From NCBI GenBank assembly GCA_030248225.1, contig JASANE010016008.1:1-64000 (forward strand): a stretch of 64,000 nucleotides of DNA, written 5' to 3'. Origin of the DNA: Trileptium ribeirensis (lineage: Eukaryota; Nematoda; Enoplea; Enoplida; Thoracostomopsidae). The position numbers and the translations under genes were made by a program. How positions within the stretch are numbered: the first letter of the stretch is position 1; every line of letters begins with the position of its first letter. The notes beneath the pieces are model-generated. The model was not told the DNA's origin, did no database searches, and saw only the letters and a program-made list of their open reading frames with translations. Below, in pieces: positions 12,491-25,194 of this stretch.

Positions 12491-12751
12491 TGTTCCCTTC
12501 TGCTGTATTCAGCTACCCGCCTTTCAGTCCATCCACTAAACCGAGCATCAATAATGCTTGATACCTAAATTTATGAAGAAATTGTACGAAGTAGTGGAAT
12601 TTAGTACTTGCGTCGCAGATTGTTCGATTGTTTCGGAAATGTAGGCTGACAAGACTTTTCATTTAGTGTTTTGAAAAAGTCAAAAAACAATGTTACTGTC
12701 GCCTGAAGTAAATATATATTTCATAATTTCATGCATGCATCCAAATTGTAG

Positions 12752-12937
12752 GTACCCTGTGCGGTGGTTCATTTCTACAATACGATGGCTGCTGTTATAC
12801 GTTCTCGACTAAAAAGGTTGAATTTTTTGAAGCCGAGCATGCTTGTAACACTATCGATACACATCTAGCAGCTCCAACGTCACAAGCTGAATCTCAGTTT
12901 ATTCGAGACGTTATGATTGTGAAGGGAAATGAAGATG
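12752..12937 (+). CDS. Exon: N-terminal half of a C-type lectin domain
   Basis: A 186-nt exon with an acceptor ending ATTGTAG and a donor GTAAAT, phase 1 at both ends. The translation shows the opening of a C-type lectin fold: CCYTFSTKKVEFFEAEHAC (the W/Y-x-A-x-x-x-C helix region), then a T-H-L-A-A-P segment equivalent to the usual G-x-L-A-x-I, and SQAESQFIRDVM matching the E-x-x-F-I/L helix. The remaining part, with the WIGL core and calcium-binding QPD/EPN-WND motifs, would be on a later exon that I could not find with confidence before 21.6 kb, so carbohydrate-binding ability cannot be judged. Confidence 0.75.
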
Positions 12938-13621
12938 GTAAATTTGAGTTTTCTCATTTTAGCTGCATGATATTCCAAAAGTAACAGCGTTTGTAATATT
13001 AAACTTGGCGGAAACATTGAAAAATTACAGGAGCAAATTTTAACGTTTTAAAATATACCTTTTTATTCATTGTTAGATCCTAAAGTTCAAAATTCGACAA
13101 GAACTCAAAGGCAAAATTCAGTTTTTGGACCTAAACTATTTGATATGGATATATCAGTTCAACTGTTAAAAATTTTGTATGTAATAATAACATGTTCTAA
13201 AAGGTACGTGTGAGCATAACAACACTTTGAAATCATAAAGTTCCTACAAAATAAGGTAACTCGAACAACTAGAAGAACGAAGGTGTTGCAGCCAAAATAC
13301 TCAATTTATTTTTTGTATTGATAGACTCCTTATGCTATAGAGAACACAGTTATGTGTTTTACTAGGTTATTACAGCTTATTAGGTTATTAAAGCAATTTT
13401 TTGAAGGAATATACAGCAATCCAATGCCTTGCGATTTTTAAATCACTATATTAAATTTCGATTCGCTACGTGCATAATTCCGACACATGTTTATAAATTC
13501 GACATCCTAGTAAGTATTCACACCCAGTTCGGTAAATTATTGATCAAAATATTACATATAGTTTTTTTAAGATGTATATACAAGTTACGCTGTCGATACA
13601 TATATATGCACGTTTCGTGAT
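12938..13621. other. No gene recognised (probable intron)
   Basis: AT-rich sequence without recognisable exon, RNA gene or strong repeat. Confidence 0.4.
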
Positions 13622-14035
13622 ACAAGCCATCATGGCGAAGAAGGGGTAAGACCAATGTCGCGCTTACGACATTCCAGTGATACAAATATGCATGCGACGG
13701 TGTCTCTGCGTTCTATATGAAAGATCATGTCTACGAATTAGTAGAAACCAATTCTGTGAAAACAGTTCAAGCCATTATGGCGAAGAAGGGGTAAGACCAA
13801 TATCGCGCTTACGACATTCCAGTGATACAAATATGCATGCGACGGTGTCTCTGCGTTCTATATGAAAGATCATGTCTACGAATTAGTAGAAACCAATTCT
13901 GTGAAAACAGTTCAAGCCATTATGGCGAAGAAGGGGTAAGACCAATGTCGCGCTTACGACATTCCAGTGATACAAATATGCATGCGACGGTGTCTCCGCG
14001 TTCTATATGAAAGATCGTGTCTACGAGTTAGTAAA
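13622..14035. repeat. 145-bp tandem repeat, about three copies
   Basis: Three consecutive copies beginning near 13630, 13775 and 13920, each containing GGCGAAGAAGGGGTAAGACC and GATACAAATATGCATGCGAC. The first two copies are almost identical and the third decays after about 14010. The repeated 62-codon ORFs inside come from the repeat itself. Confidence 0.9.
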
Positions 14036-16535
14036 CATCAATTCTATGAAAACAGTTCAAACCATCATATCGTAGAAGGTGTGCCCCATTACGACATGCG
14101 ACCATCCTCCTTCGACATTTAAAGTCCCCCTTACGTATGCCGCACAATTCATATGATATTAAATCTTTTTATATACACCGAAAATATTGTGGATCCTAGG
14201 ACACTACCGTGCTTGCAAACCACGGTGCTGGAAAGTCCCACGAAATGATATGATTAACGTTGACCTGAAAAAACACTGTTGACTAAAAAATCTTTAATCT
14301 AGCTTAGAAAATTTAACTGATATTCCCAGTTTTAGTAGATTTGTGATAAATTGGAAAAGTATCTAAAGCTTTTACGAAATCGATACAATTGGTATCTTTT
14401 GAGTTCCCTGAACCGATAATTTTGGTTCAGGTCTAGATGCATTTCAATATCTGCGTAGATTTTGAATGTTTTGAAAGAAAATTATGCTTTTATTACATAT
14501 GGCGTATATATTAGCGAGTTGTACAAAAACAGGTTTAATAACCACGGCATTGTCATTCTTAAAAGTGTAATTTGGCCTTCCAATGCCACAGTAATTCTTC
14601 CAGAAACTTCGTAATGTCTCGCGCTCTCTTCGTGTCTGAATCGGAAAACGATAAACTCAATGACGAACAGCGTGGAGCGGTAGAAATTGCGGCAAGAAAG
14701 GGTGCCAAATTATAGATATATCTGAGAACTTTTTAGAAGAATAGTGGTGTAGTGACAGCCGTATCTGGCTGTTTCATACTGCTAAGAGTATACCGGGAGT
14801 GATACAATTTCATGACCTGGAGGAGCTCAAATTACCTGCTGGCTGCATTCCAACTAAATCCAGGGGATCCACCAGTTCAACTCGGGATACCACTAGCATT
14901 GCAGTGTCTCAACTGCACTGTCGTGCAGTTGAGTTAACACCAACTTTTTAGTCGATGTTGCTGTGTTCCAATGGCTGACTGGTTAGAACTAAAGATTCTG
15001 CAGCGTGCTTAAATTCCCCGACAGGATCAACTCATGATACGGGAAAATAAAATGGCAAGCACTAAAACTGTGAAAAGCTGAATCTGGGCATGCATAGCAC
15101 ATAGCCTAGCGGGCAAACTGAGATAAAACGAAAAGAACCAAACTCAGCGATCGACTCGCTCCAAAGTGAAATCGGGGTTTTGCACTCGCTCGGTTTAGGG
15201 CCGAAATGGCACGGGCGAGGCAATTAGTTTTCTTTATTGGGATGGGGGTAAACAATTTAACTTTTTAGATGCGGGAACACAAGGTGTTTCTCCCGCACGG
15301 ACACTGATCGGATACTGGGATAGCGCCTTCCATCGGCTTATTCTGACCATGCTCAATTTTGGGTATTGGCCTCGACAGAAGACCATGTCATTGTACAATG
15401 GTGAACACCGGTAAACTTAATTGTTTTATTAAAGTAGTCTTTTGGGGCTTGAAACTGGTGCATTACCGCAAAACTAAGCGTTCACGTCACCAGATGGGGT
15501 CGGCGGAATTTTGCTCGGCTGGGGGCCTTGTTCCTCCAGCAAAGTTTTTTGATCATAAGGGGGTCAGGATGGTCACCTACTGTTTTTCCAGTCAGTCGTC
15601 CTAATAAAATTTGTGTTCAAATGAGATGTCTACAGCGTTTGTCTAAACGCTCTAAAGTCAAAGCCAAGCAATTAAACCGAAGTGATCCCTAGGCAACATT
15701 GCCACGTAAACAGCAAACAGCGAATCTTTTGTGTTCCCAAATTTTCTTAACTCAATAGAATAAAAGAAATTTTAAGGGCTTCCTAAAGCCCGACGGAGGC
15801 TAGTCCTCCGTCCCTAATCTGCGTTTCTGTTCAGGCTCAAACACGGCATGAGCATTGAACAATCCACTAAAAGCTACAACTTTGGAACCCATAATAGCAA
15901 GCGATTGAACAAATCCCTACTTCTGTGGCGTACACGTTCAACAAAATTTTACCGTAGTCGGCCCAGGAAAATTTCGACGATCCTAACTCAAAACCAGCAG
16001 TACCGCGGGTGAACCTGGACGAGAAGCGTCCGTCGGTGGTGTCCTACGTAAGACCACGGGGAATCAGAAACTTCCGATTGGATGATTAGTCGCAAGTTGC
16101 TCTGTGCAGGTGCTCCTAAATCGCCTAACGTCTCTACGTCGAAACTCGATATTAGTGATTGATTCCAGATAAGGTGGTGTCTCACATTTCGGTGGGGACT
16201 GGAAGGGTTAGAACGAGAATGTTTATTCCCTATGGGCGGGGGGCGCGCTCGTCAGAAGGTTACTAAACGAACGGCCTGTTACTCTTCAATTGACAGGAGA
16301 ATAAACCCCTGCTATCGCTAGACCTTCCTCATACTTACAAACGTGATTGATCCTTGGAGGAGCACCAGCTGAACCCACTTCGCGAAGTATACCACCTGCG
16401 CGGAAATCTTTCGTCCATCGAGTCGATCCGAAAGCGAAAACGAAAAGCGAAAAAGCACCAAAGCTACTTGAAAACCTTGAGCGATACGTCATTTGGCGGT
16501 TGTTGTTTTTATCATATTGCTCGTTCCCCGACCGG
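14036..16535. other. No gene recognised
   Basis: 2.5 kb without a supported feature. A 34-codon open stretch starting at an ATG at 14613 has coding-like composition (its middle reads NDEQRGAVEIAARKGAK) but is bounded by stops, with no splice framing. It may be a transposon relic. Confidence 0.35.
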
Positions 16536-16539
16536 CATG

Positions 16540-16915
16540 GAGTGAAATTTTTATAACTTTCTTGGTTTTGTTCAAATATGTTTCACTATCGAATCCAAAA
16601 CTGGAATAAAAGTTGCGACGCTAAGTTTATTTTACCATTAACTGTGGACCGAGTTGGCTCAAGTATTCTCACTCCATGCCGGTCGGGTTGAAATTTTATA
16701 GCTTTCCTGGTTTTGTTCAAATATGTTTCACTATCGAATCCAAAACTGGAATAAAAGTTGCGACGCTAAGTTTATTTTACCATTAACTGTGGACCGAGTT
16801 GGCTCAAGTATTCTCACTCTATGCCGGTAGGGTTGAAATTTTATAGCTTTCCTGGTTTTGTTCAAATATGTTTCACTATCGAATCCAAAACTGGAATAAA
16901 AGTTGCGACGCTTGT
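16540..16915. repeat. 147-bp tandem repeat, about 2.5 copies
   Basis: Copies start near 16543, 16689 and 16836, sharing GGTTTTGTTCAAATATGTTT, CACTATCGAATCC and, in the first two, the AACTGTGGACCGAGTTGGCT tail. A few substitutions separate them. Confidence 0.9.
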
Positions 16916-19900
16916 ATTTATTATAATAATATATATAAGCACCTGCAAAATAAATGATTCAAAACTACTACTGAAATCATGTCAGTCTAAATATTAAAAA
17001 ATTTTTTAATCCTGTGGGTCACCCAGTGAGTCGTGCCGGCACGGAGACTGTTGCAGCAATGCGGTATGTAATTGACCCAATCAGTCTCCAGGTCGGGTGT
17101 ATGACTCTTCTTCAGTCGACCGTTTGCGTTGGGTTCAAAGATTTTAAGAAGTTGATTATCATAGTGGCTGACTCTCCACATCATCGCTATAGGCAGATGT
17201 GCATTTGTAACTGCTGCCTATAAAAATGTCCAGTCCTAAGACTATGTTTTTTATAATTATCAAAAATTAAAATGAATTAAAAATTAAAAACAACATAATG
17301 CACGAGTTTATATTTAGCTGCGTACACGCATGTTACCCTGAGGGAAACTTATATTATATATTCATGTTACTCTGCGAATAACATATATATTATATATACA
17401 TGGATGTTACCACAGGATAACATATATAATACATACAGGTTACCCTGAAATGGATTACCTCCCCCTTTAAGTGAGGGGGATAACTGAATGTAGTATAGCT
17501 TGTTCACTGTGAGTCATATATATATATATGCTATATAGTTTTACTCGGAGGATATTATTTATACAATATGTAACATATAAGATATAGTATAATAATACGG
17601 CGTTCACGTTATAATGTCCCCAACGTTTGGAACCGATGTAGACCACACAACATCAGACACATTGAGGACATCAGGGATAGAACACCTGAAGTTTTTTATT
17701 AACTTTTTCATATGTACCTAGCTACGAGTATTGCCACTTCTCGACTGTGTCAAGCACACCGAGTCTTCTTGCAGTTTTATTAAGTGTCATTTTATCTGTA
17801 ATAACGGCACGCAGCTGCATGGCGCAACTTCCTAACACCATGCCCATACGACCCCCGGCTATCATAACCTGAAGGGTGGATCCTAAGTTTTACAATTTAG
17901 CCACTTTTCCTGGTCAGACCCTAGAAGCTATGGAGCTTAGCAGGCCGCAGGCGCGCTGCACGAGGTGTGTTCTGACCCCGCCCGATTGGTTGCGCACGTG
18001 TGTAGTATTTTGGTATGATTGCTGAGGTCCCCCAGGGAGGTTGACATCGAAACTTGCTCACAGGTCATAATGTCAAACCAATATTCCCTATGCTAAACTA
18101 ACGGAAGTTGTTTTGTCTGCCTTGATTTAAAGTAAAACGCGTGATAATTTGAGGTTTACAAAAGAAATTTTTTGAGTTCAGTTTGGTTTATTCCCTGTCG
18201 AACACTTTATCCGTTTATAGCCATGTGACCCTCGCAGGGTTCCGACATTCCCTGAGTGTTTAACGTCGGACTATCTATGTTGTATCGTGATGACTTAATT
18301 GTATTAATATCTAGTGATAAAGTTTTCCTAATAAATTTTATCTTTTGTGTGAGTGTGACTATTACGCCAGTGAGTTTGATAAGTAATTTGGTGGACCACT
18401 CTCGCTGCAATACCATTATACAACTATGTCAATATTGGCGGCGGACCGCTCGTGTCAGGGCTTGGGGTATTTTCGTCCGCAAACCGTGGCACGAAGGGTC
18501 GGCCCGTCCAGTAGGACGCACTTATAACGCCAGGAGACAAATAACGCGGGACACATCGAATGATTTTCAAGGTTTTATTTGAAATTAAATACAGTGCAAG
18601 TTAATAATTGGCACTCGGCACGATCGACGAAATAGTACAAGCGAAGGCGGTAGCGTTCTAACAATACAGGCATTCGGTCCCTCGTCTATCCAAAAAGGAA
18701 GGGGCGGTCCGAGCGACGGCGTTCCCGGAACTACCGAACCAGAAGCGATACCCGAGACGTTCATTGTCGACGGTAACCAGTTTAGTTATGGCTAGGTTCA
18801 TACGTTCTGGCGTGCTTCTAAATTCGCTGTCAATAGCGCGTGGCGCAACAAGTATTCGGAGGGTCGTGCGGGGAAGGAAGAAAACTCGTTTCATGGCAGC
18901 CAAAATACAAGCCGCACAAGCGGCACACTGTTGCTAGCACCAAAATTAGGGGCACATCTGGATTGATTCAATAGACAAGAGACACGAGTTAACACGCAAA
19001 TACGAACATGGGTTTGCAGTACGGGGCTATCGGTACGGTCACTCTACTCAACGCTACTTTCGTCCGCATCACTACGCAATTACGGATGTTTCTTCAACTG
19101 TAATGCAAGCTAACTGAAGCCCTCAATCAGTACATAACAAGCGAGATACCGTGGTAGAAGGCAAATGAGTAGCAGCTATCTATCCGTCTACGTTCCTGGC
19201 CCTATAAATTCTGTCTTGCGTCCCTATCGAATCCTCCTTATTGCTTCGCTATTATGACAGGTTCTATGCCAAGTCCAGACTATTTCGGTCTCAAAGTATT
19301 CCGACCGATACATTTTGTAGTTATTCTTCGTTGAGTTAGTATCTGTGTATATATACTCATTCTTACATTCGATATTTTTAATGGTTTATGTGAATTGTAG
19401 GGCTAAGTTTCAGACCTTGACTTTAGTCCTCCAACATTTCTACTCTAAAAATGCCTGTATAGAACAATTTTAGAAACTATTTACTATATATATTTTCTTT
19501 CTTGCGCATAAGCTTTTATCCCAAAGTTTTATCAACGTTTGTAGTATTAAATTCGGCGATTTTATTCAGATAATAACGAGGATCTGCCAAGTCAAATAAC
19601 ATCGTGTGAATATTGTTGTAGCAAGTAACATCGTGTGAATATTGTTGTAGCATTATTTCGAATGTAATCATCCGAACTCCTTATTTACTAAGAATATAAA
19701 TACTCGTCGCAAACTAATCGATAACCAAATGGTAAAGCTTAAGGTTACCGCTCTAGTCTTGTATTTTTTAATTTCTCATGAACATTGCTTTTAGTCAATT
19801 GAAATTCGGTTGACAAACACACTGCTCTGTGATTTCGAAAATTCAAGTAAAATTACCAAAATTTTTGGGAACTAAAATTTGTCGAAATAGAATTTAGTGG

Positions 19901-20454
19901 ATTATATTTGTGAACATCAAGAGCTTAAACAACATGGTCGTTTCGTTTGTGACGTTACTATTGCGTTAAATTTGTTCGCGAAAACTAAATATAATCCTGG
20001 TGCAAATTTGATAGGTATATAATAATTAGGGAACCGATTTTCTGGAAAGTGAAAATAGTCATAATTCTTTTCGAGTACAAAGTATAACTTCTTGCACTGG
20101 GATTTGATTTTACTAGTTTCGGTTAGCCAAAAACCGAACGAAATTCAGCATGTTTCCCTAACTAGGGTTTACGACTCAATATCGGTTATTACAAAATACG
20201 ATGGTTGATGGGGTCTGCTTAAGTTTACTTCGCACATAACAAATAATAGCAATAATGTTTAATAATGTATATAGGTCTGAACTTGGTGAGAGATTTAAGA
20301 CAAATAGATAAATTACTATCTTGCTATCAATAAAATATATAAGCAATAAATGTCTTAGTGGACCACAGGCGACAGCGTGTACTCCTATAGGTCGGACCCA
20401 CTTATGCTATATTTAACCCCTCTTGAGACCGCAATTCCCCTCCTTCCGCTGATT
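16916..20454. other. No gene recognised; small simple repeats
   Basis: Contains interrupted TA-rich blocks with GTTACC/GGTAACA words at 17330-17450, a short TA microsatellite near 17515-17530, and a roughly 32-bp direct duplication (AACATCGTGTGAATATTGTT) at 19599-19650. ORFs at 18207-18416, 18256-18582 and 18658-18903 resemble no family I know. Confidence 0.4.
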
Positions 20455-20459
20455 GAGCG

Positions 20460-21020
20460 CCAGAATTGCAGAAATTAAGCGAAATTTTAAAGCAAAGTTT
20501 TAGCATTTTTAACAAATTTTTTTGAAGTAAAAATATGAGTTTCTGAAAATTTCGACTCAACCATTCGCCATTTTAGCATTTTTAACAAATTTTTTTGAAG
20601 TAAAATATGAGTTTCTGAAAATTTCTACTCAACCATTCGCCCCCAGATTTAACCCTCCTCTCTAGTGAAACCGTCAAGCCCCCTAAGACCTTGAGCCCCT
20701 AAAATAGGGAAAGATGGTTCCGGTTGCGGGTGGGGTAGGCCAAAGGGCGTAGAGCCGAAATTTTCAGAAACTCATCAAGCAATCGTTTTCCCTGCGAAAA
20801 TATGCTAAAATTTCTAAAATTGTGCTAAAACTTCGCCAAAATTTTACTAGACTTGCCACAATTTTGCTGAATTTGTTAAAATTTTGCTAAAATTTAACTA
20901 ACCCTGCAAAAATTTTGCCGAAGTTCCCAAAAAGCCGCTAACATTGCTAAAATTTTGCACAAATTGCTCAAACTTTTGTAAAATTACGAAAATCTTCGCG
21001 CGTATTAGGCGCGAATGGTG
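20460..21020. repeat. Dispersed A-rich repeat with internal 70-bp duplication
   Basis: Dense TTTTGCTAAAATT-like words on both strands. A block of about 70 bp (TTTTAGCATTTTTAACAAAT onward) is present twice at 20500-20640, and part of it recurs inverted near 20760 (TTTTCAGAAACTCAT). The right end, GAAAATCTTCGCGCG, is the inverse of the head seen at 63396, so this copy lies in the opposite orientation. Confidence 0.55.
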
Positions 21021-21660
21021 TGCGGCCTCTCGGGAAAATGGTAGTGAAGGTCCGACATTTGGGGGTACCTCTAAGAACAACATCCTAAAAATTTGGTCGA
21101 ATCATGATAAATACTTTTAAATCCTAGAGATTTAATTTCGACCTTTCTATTTGATATGTACACGTGAAATATCCAGCTATCTACATTTACAGATTCAATT
21201 TTGGAATTCTTTGTCAAAACGATTGCTACGATTAGGTCCGTTAAACTAACATTTGTTTGAAAAATTGCTTGCCCTAAAATACCTAGCTAGGTTTTTCTAA
21301 CATGTATTCTGTATTGGTTTACTTGTATCCCGAATATTCTACATTTTATATAATCCATTTGCCATCTCAAATGTTTATAAAATTTTGCTGCAAATTTTAG
21401 CATATATAGCCAGCTAATTTGATATGTCATGCTTTTTTATTGCATGTCGGTTTTTTAATTCTATCGAATTATCAGCACTGCTACACAACACAATTAAACA
21501 CAATAATTCAGTAAAAATGATCAATGTGTAGAAAAACCGTAAGATCTCTAAAACCAAATATATTATTTGATTTTTAACACAAAATTGGAGACATTAATTA
21601 GTTAACTAATAATCCCGTCATTTACATTACTTTAGAAAGTTAATCAAATTTTGTTTACAG

Positions 21661-21738
21661 CTAGAGAATGCGGAAGATTTTCATTCATTAAATGGTTTTT
21701 CCCATCCCAGGATGATTCATTTGGATATCTTCTTGTTG
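21661..21738 (+). CDS. Possible small exon, phase 1-1, unidentified
   Basis: A 78-nt open segment between TTTTGTTTACAG and a donor GTGAGC. It keeps the phase-1 framing of the exons at 6511, 8595 and 12752, which is the main reason to list it. It reads ECGRFSFIKWFFPSQDD in the middle, with one Cys and two aromatic clusters. I do not recognise the domain. It could be a continuation of the lectin/sushi gene or a chance open segment. Confidence 0.35.
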
Positions 21739-21807
21739 GTGAGCAGGGCAAGTAAAGCCCGTTTCTTAATGTTAAAATCCATCTAAGTTATCTGTTATCT
21801 TCCGTAG

Positions 21808-21857
21808 CTGGACAACCAGTATTTTGGTTCAGATGTACAGATTCTGTTTATATGTGA
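21808..21857 (+). CDS. Possible terminal exon following the 21661 exon
   Basis: After a 69-bp intron ending TTCCGTAG, the phase-1 frame continues AGQPVFWFRCTDSVYM and stops at TGA. The short intron and preserved frame support a link with the exon at 21661. The peptide is too short to classify. Confidence 0.25.
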
Positions 21858-21879
21858 CATCCAGATATATACCGTTTCA

Positions 21880-22480
21880 GTGAGACTTCCCAAGCGCAAA
21901 ACTCATGCGAAGGTAAAAATGTTTCACAAAAACTCTTTCTGTTACCATCTGTATCCTAATCACAAAACACCAAGGTGATGTTGCTCATCCCAAGCGAAAA
22001 ACTCATGCGAAGGCAAAATGTTTCACAAAAACTCTTTCTGTTACCATCTGTATCCTAATCACAAAACACCAAGGTGATGTTGCTCATCCCAAGCGCAAAA
22101 CTCATGCGAAGGCAAAAATGTTTCACAAAAACTCTTTCTGTTACCATCTGTATCCTAATCACAAAACACCAAGGTGATGTTGCTCATCCCAAGCGCAAAA
22201 CTCATGCGAAGGCAAAAATGTTTCACAAAAACTCTTTCTGTTACCATCTGTATCCTAATCACAAAACACCAAGGTGATGATGCTCATCCCAAGCGCAAAA
22301 CTCATGCGAAGGCAAAAATGTTTCACAAAAACTCTTTCTGTTACCATCTGTATCCTAATCACAAAACACCAAGGTGATGTTGCGCATCCCAAGCGCAAAA
22401 CTCATGCGAAGGCAAAAATGTTTCACAAAAACTCTTTCTGTTACCATCTGTATCCTAATCACATAACACCAAGGTGATGT
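21880..22480. repeat. 100-bp tandem repeat, six copies
   Basis: Copies begin near 21888, 21989, 22088, 22188, 22288 and 22388 with CATCCCAAGCGCAAAACTCA and run to CACCAAGGTGATGTTGC. Copies differ at only one to three positions, so the array expanded recently. The period is not a multiple of three, and the overlapping ORFs are artefacts of repetition. Confidence 0.95.
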
Positions 22481-22654
22481 TGCTTACATAAAGTTCATGT
22501 TGAAAAACCCAGTATTCGTTACCTAGTATTCATTCCGTATAAAACACTGACAACCCGAGATTATTTTAATACGCTGAACAACATTTATGCACTCCCTCTA
22601 GTACATTTGTACTTCGACATTAACGTTAACATTTACAAACGCTGTTTTTCTTAT

Positions 22655-23556
22655 ATTAACACAAAATCGGACTAGCATTGATGTAGTCTGAAAGCTTTAT
22701 AACAAAACCGTTGTTATCCGTTACGGGGTGTGAATGCCTCTTATCGGAACACAAAATCGGACTAGCTTTGATGTAGTCTGAAGGCTTTATAACAAAACCG
22801 TTGTTATCCGTTACGGGGTGTGAATGCCTCTTATCGGAACACAAAATCGGACTAGCTTTGATGTAGTCTGAAGGCTTTATAACAAAACCGTTGTTATCCG
22901 TTACGGGGTGTGAATGCCTCTTATCGGAACACAAAATCGGACTAGCTTTGATGTAGTCTGAAAGCTTTATAACAAAACCGTTGTTATCCGTTGTGAATGC
23001 CTCTTATCGGAACACAAAATCGGACTAGCTTTGATGTAGTCTGAAGGCTTTATAACAAAACCGTTGTTATCCGTTACGGGGTGTGAATGTCTCTTATCGG
23101 AACACAAAATCGGACTAGCTTTGATGTAGTCTGAAAGCTTTATAACAAAACCGTTGTTATCCGTTACGGGGTGTGAATGCCTCTTATCGGAACACAAAAT
23201 CGGACTAGCTTTGATGTAGTCTGAAGGCTTTATAACAAAACCGTTGTTATCCGTTACGGGGTGTGAATGCCTCTTATCGGAACACAAAATCGGACTAGCT
23301 TTGATGTAGTCTGAAGGCTTTATAACAAAACCGTTGTTATCCGTTACGGGGTGTGAATGCCTCTTATCGGAACACAAAATCGGACTAGCTTTGATGTAGT
23401 CTGAAGGCTTTATAACAAAACCGTTGTTATCCGTTACGGGGTGTGAATGCTTCTTATCGGAACACAAAATCGGACTAGCTTTGATGTAGTCTGAAAGCTT
23501 TATAACAAAACCGTTGTTATCCGTTACGGGGTGTGAATGCCTCTTATCGGAACACA
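22655..23556. repeat. 90-bp tandem repeat, about ten copies
   Basis: Unit begins AACACAAAATCGGACTAGC and ends GAATGCCTCTTATCGG. Copies start near 22659, 22749, 22839, 22929, 23012, 23102, 23192, 23282, 23372 and 23462. The copy at 22929 lacks 8 bp (ACGGGGTG), which breaks the otherwise open minus-strand frame of 30-residue repeats (CSDKRHSHPVTDNNGFVIK core). The 205-codon minus ORF at 22967-23584 and the 92-codon one at 22656-22934 are the two halves. A repeat-protein gene is possible but less likely than a minisatellite that happens to be open. Confidence 0.95.
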
Positions 23557-25194
23557 GGGTTAATGAATACTGAATGATATGCAATCCAAATAGACTAGAT
23601 AATAAGCGTTCCGTGGTACCCGCTGCGATGACAGTGGTGGCCTTATAAGGATCACGGAAAAGAATAGATTATTTCTAAATTTTCCCACCGACACCCACAT
23701 TACTTCTGAGACTTATTGACGTTCCCAATCAAGAAGTGCTATACTAAATTTCATGGTTCTGGTTCAGCACAAGGAACAATGGTAATTCTTCGAAGAAATA
23801 GTGAGACAGTTTATCGGAAATATGCGTACAGTGTCAACGTCTGGTAATTTAATGCTGCTTGTTTGGAAAGGATACACATCAAGAAAGATATATACCCATT
23901 TTAGGAGTTTAGCGGCGAAGTTGGCATCCATAAATGGGAATAATGAAAAATTATAACAACCAGGTGCGTAGGAGGAATTGCTTTGTTTTTAGTGTTTTTT
24001 GGACCCAATTGCTCTTTAACATCGCCTATCAATAAAGCAATCTCAATAAATCAATAAACATAGCAGCTTTATCGAAATCGTGTCAAATAGCAACTAAGAA
24101 TAGACGAACAAGGACTCATCGGTAAAATTTAACGGATAATCTATGCTGTCGTACTTCAGACGTTTGAGCATTAAGCAAATATCAGGTCATTATATTATGG
24201 AAAGGATTGATAACCCACCGGTTACAGAAAATCATATACAGATAAGAAATCCTCACTTAATCAGAGTTTTGGTAAGGGCTCTGTAAATTCATTTTCGTAT
24301 AAGATGGATCAATCAAATTTATTGTGAAATAATTTTTGTACTTACCTGGACTCAGCTTCATACGCGGTTGCCGTGCAATAAAAACCATCGCCTGGTTAAC
24401 TTATTTCCCTTAAAAAATTCAGTCTAATAATAAATACATAACTATTATAGTACAGGCCGACCTTAATGTTGAGAGTTTTCCTCGAATCGATCCTTAAAAA
24501 CAACATTTACCTTCGATGTGATACCAGGGGTAAATTCCATTACGTTTTTTGATGCCCGAAAATTCATCGCTAAATAGGTTTGAAAAAAAAATAAGGCACC
24601 ATTTGTGTAAAGCGGACAGATCCTTTTTAATGTTTATACTTGGTTTGCACAACATGTTGCAATTTGCAATAATAATTGACAGAGTCAGGCATGAAAGGGT
24701 TAATAATGCTACTATGAAGTTTTTGTTAGGAAAAACAAAAGTAAAACTCTTTCAATTATTTCTACCCTAACTAAACCTAATTTTTCAAAATCGAGCTTTT
24801 GTACTACATTTATAAAATACGAAGTCTTGCTTAACGTACTTTAATACAGTTATAGTTATCCATGATATATCCCCGTTGATTCTGATATTTTAGATAGCGG
24901 AATACCGTAAAATATTTCAACAAATATTAATTTTCATTTCAATAACTTAAAATGATTGGCAAGTAGTAGAGATGACCTGTTCTAACAATAATCTAAATGA
25001 AACAAATATTGGTACGTCAAATTTTTCACAATAAAAACGAATCGGCAAAACTATAACCAGATTACAACATGAAAGACCTGAAAAGAACTATGAAATGAAG
25101 CAATAATTTGCGCGTTGACAGTATTGGCCAGAACAAGCCTTCTAATACAATAAAACCGAAAACAACGACCGATGCTTCGGAATCACTAAACACA
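23557..25194. other. No gene recognised; probable upstream region of the BarH gene
   Basis: 1.6 kb of AT-rich sequence with no convincing exon. Any promoter or 5' untranslated exon of the homeobox gene would lie here, but I see no distinctive element. Confidence 0.4.

Larger units (their letters stand above)
8793..12751. other. Probable intron between sushi and C-type lectin exons
   Basis: No coding exon was recognised in nearly 4 kb. It contains a tRNA-like fragment (9441-9500), A-rich dispersed repeats (9755-9840 and 12384-12490) and an imperfect duplication of AAGGCTTAGTATAT near 10670-10735. That the two flanking exons belong to one gene is inferred from compatible phases only. Confidence 0.4.

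Noticed and set aside
14613..14715. Short coding-like peptide with NDEQRGAVEIAARKGAK
   Set aside because: Thirty-four codons ended by a stop, without splice sites or a family match. At most a transposon relic.
17850..18600. Ribosomal RNA fragment suggested by locally GC-rich sequence
   Set aside because: No recognisable conserved rRNA core words on either strand.
22655..23556. CRISPR array
   Set aside because: Units are contiguous 90-bp copies with no unique spacers, in a eukaryotic genome.
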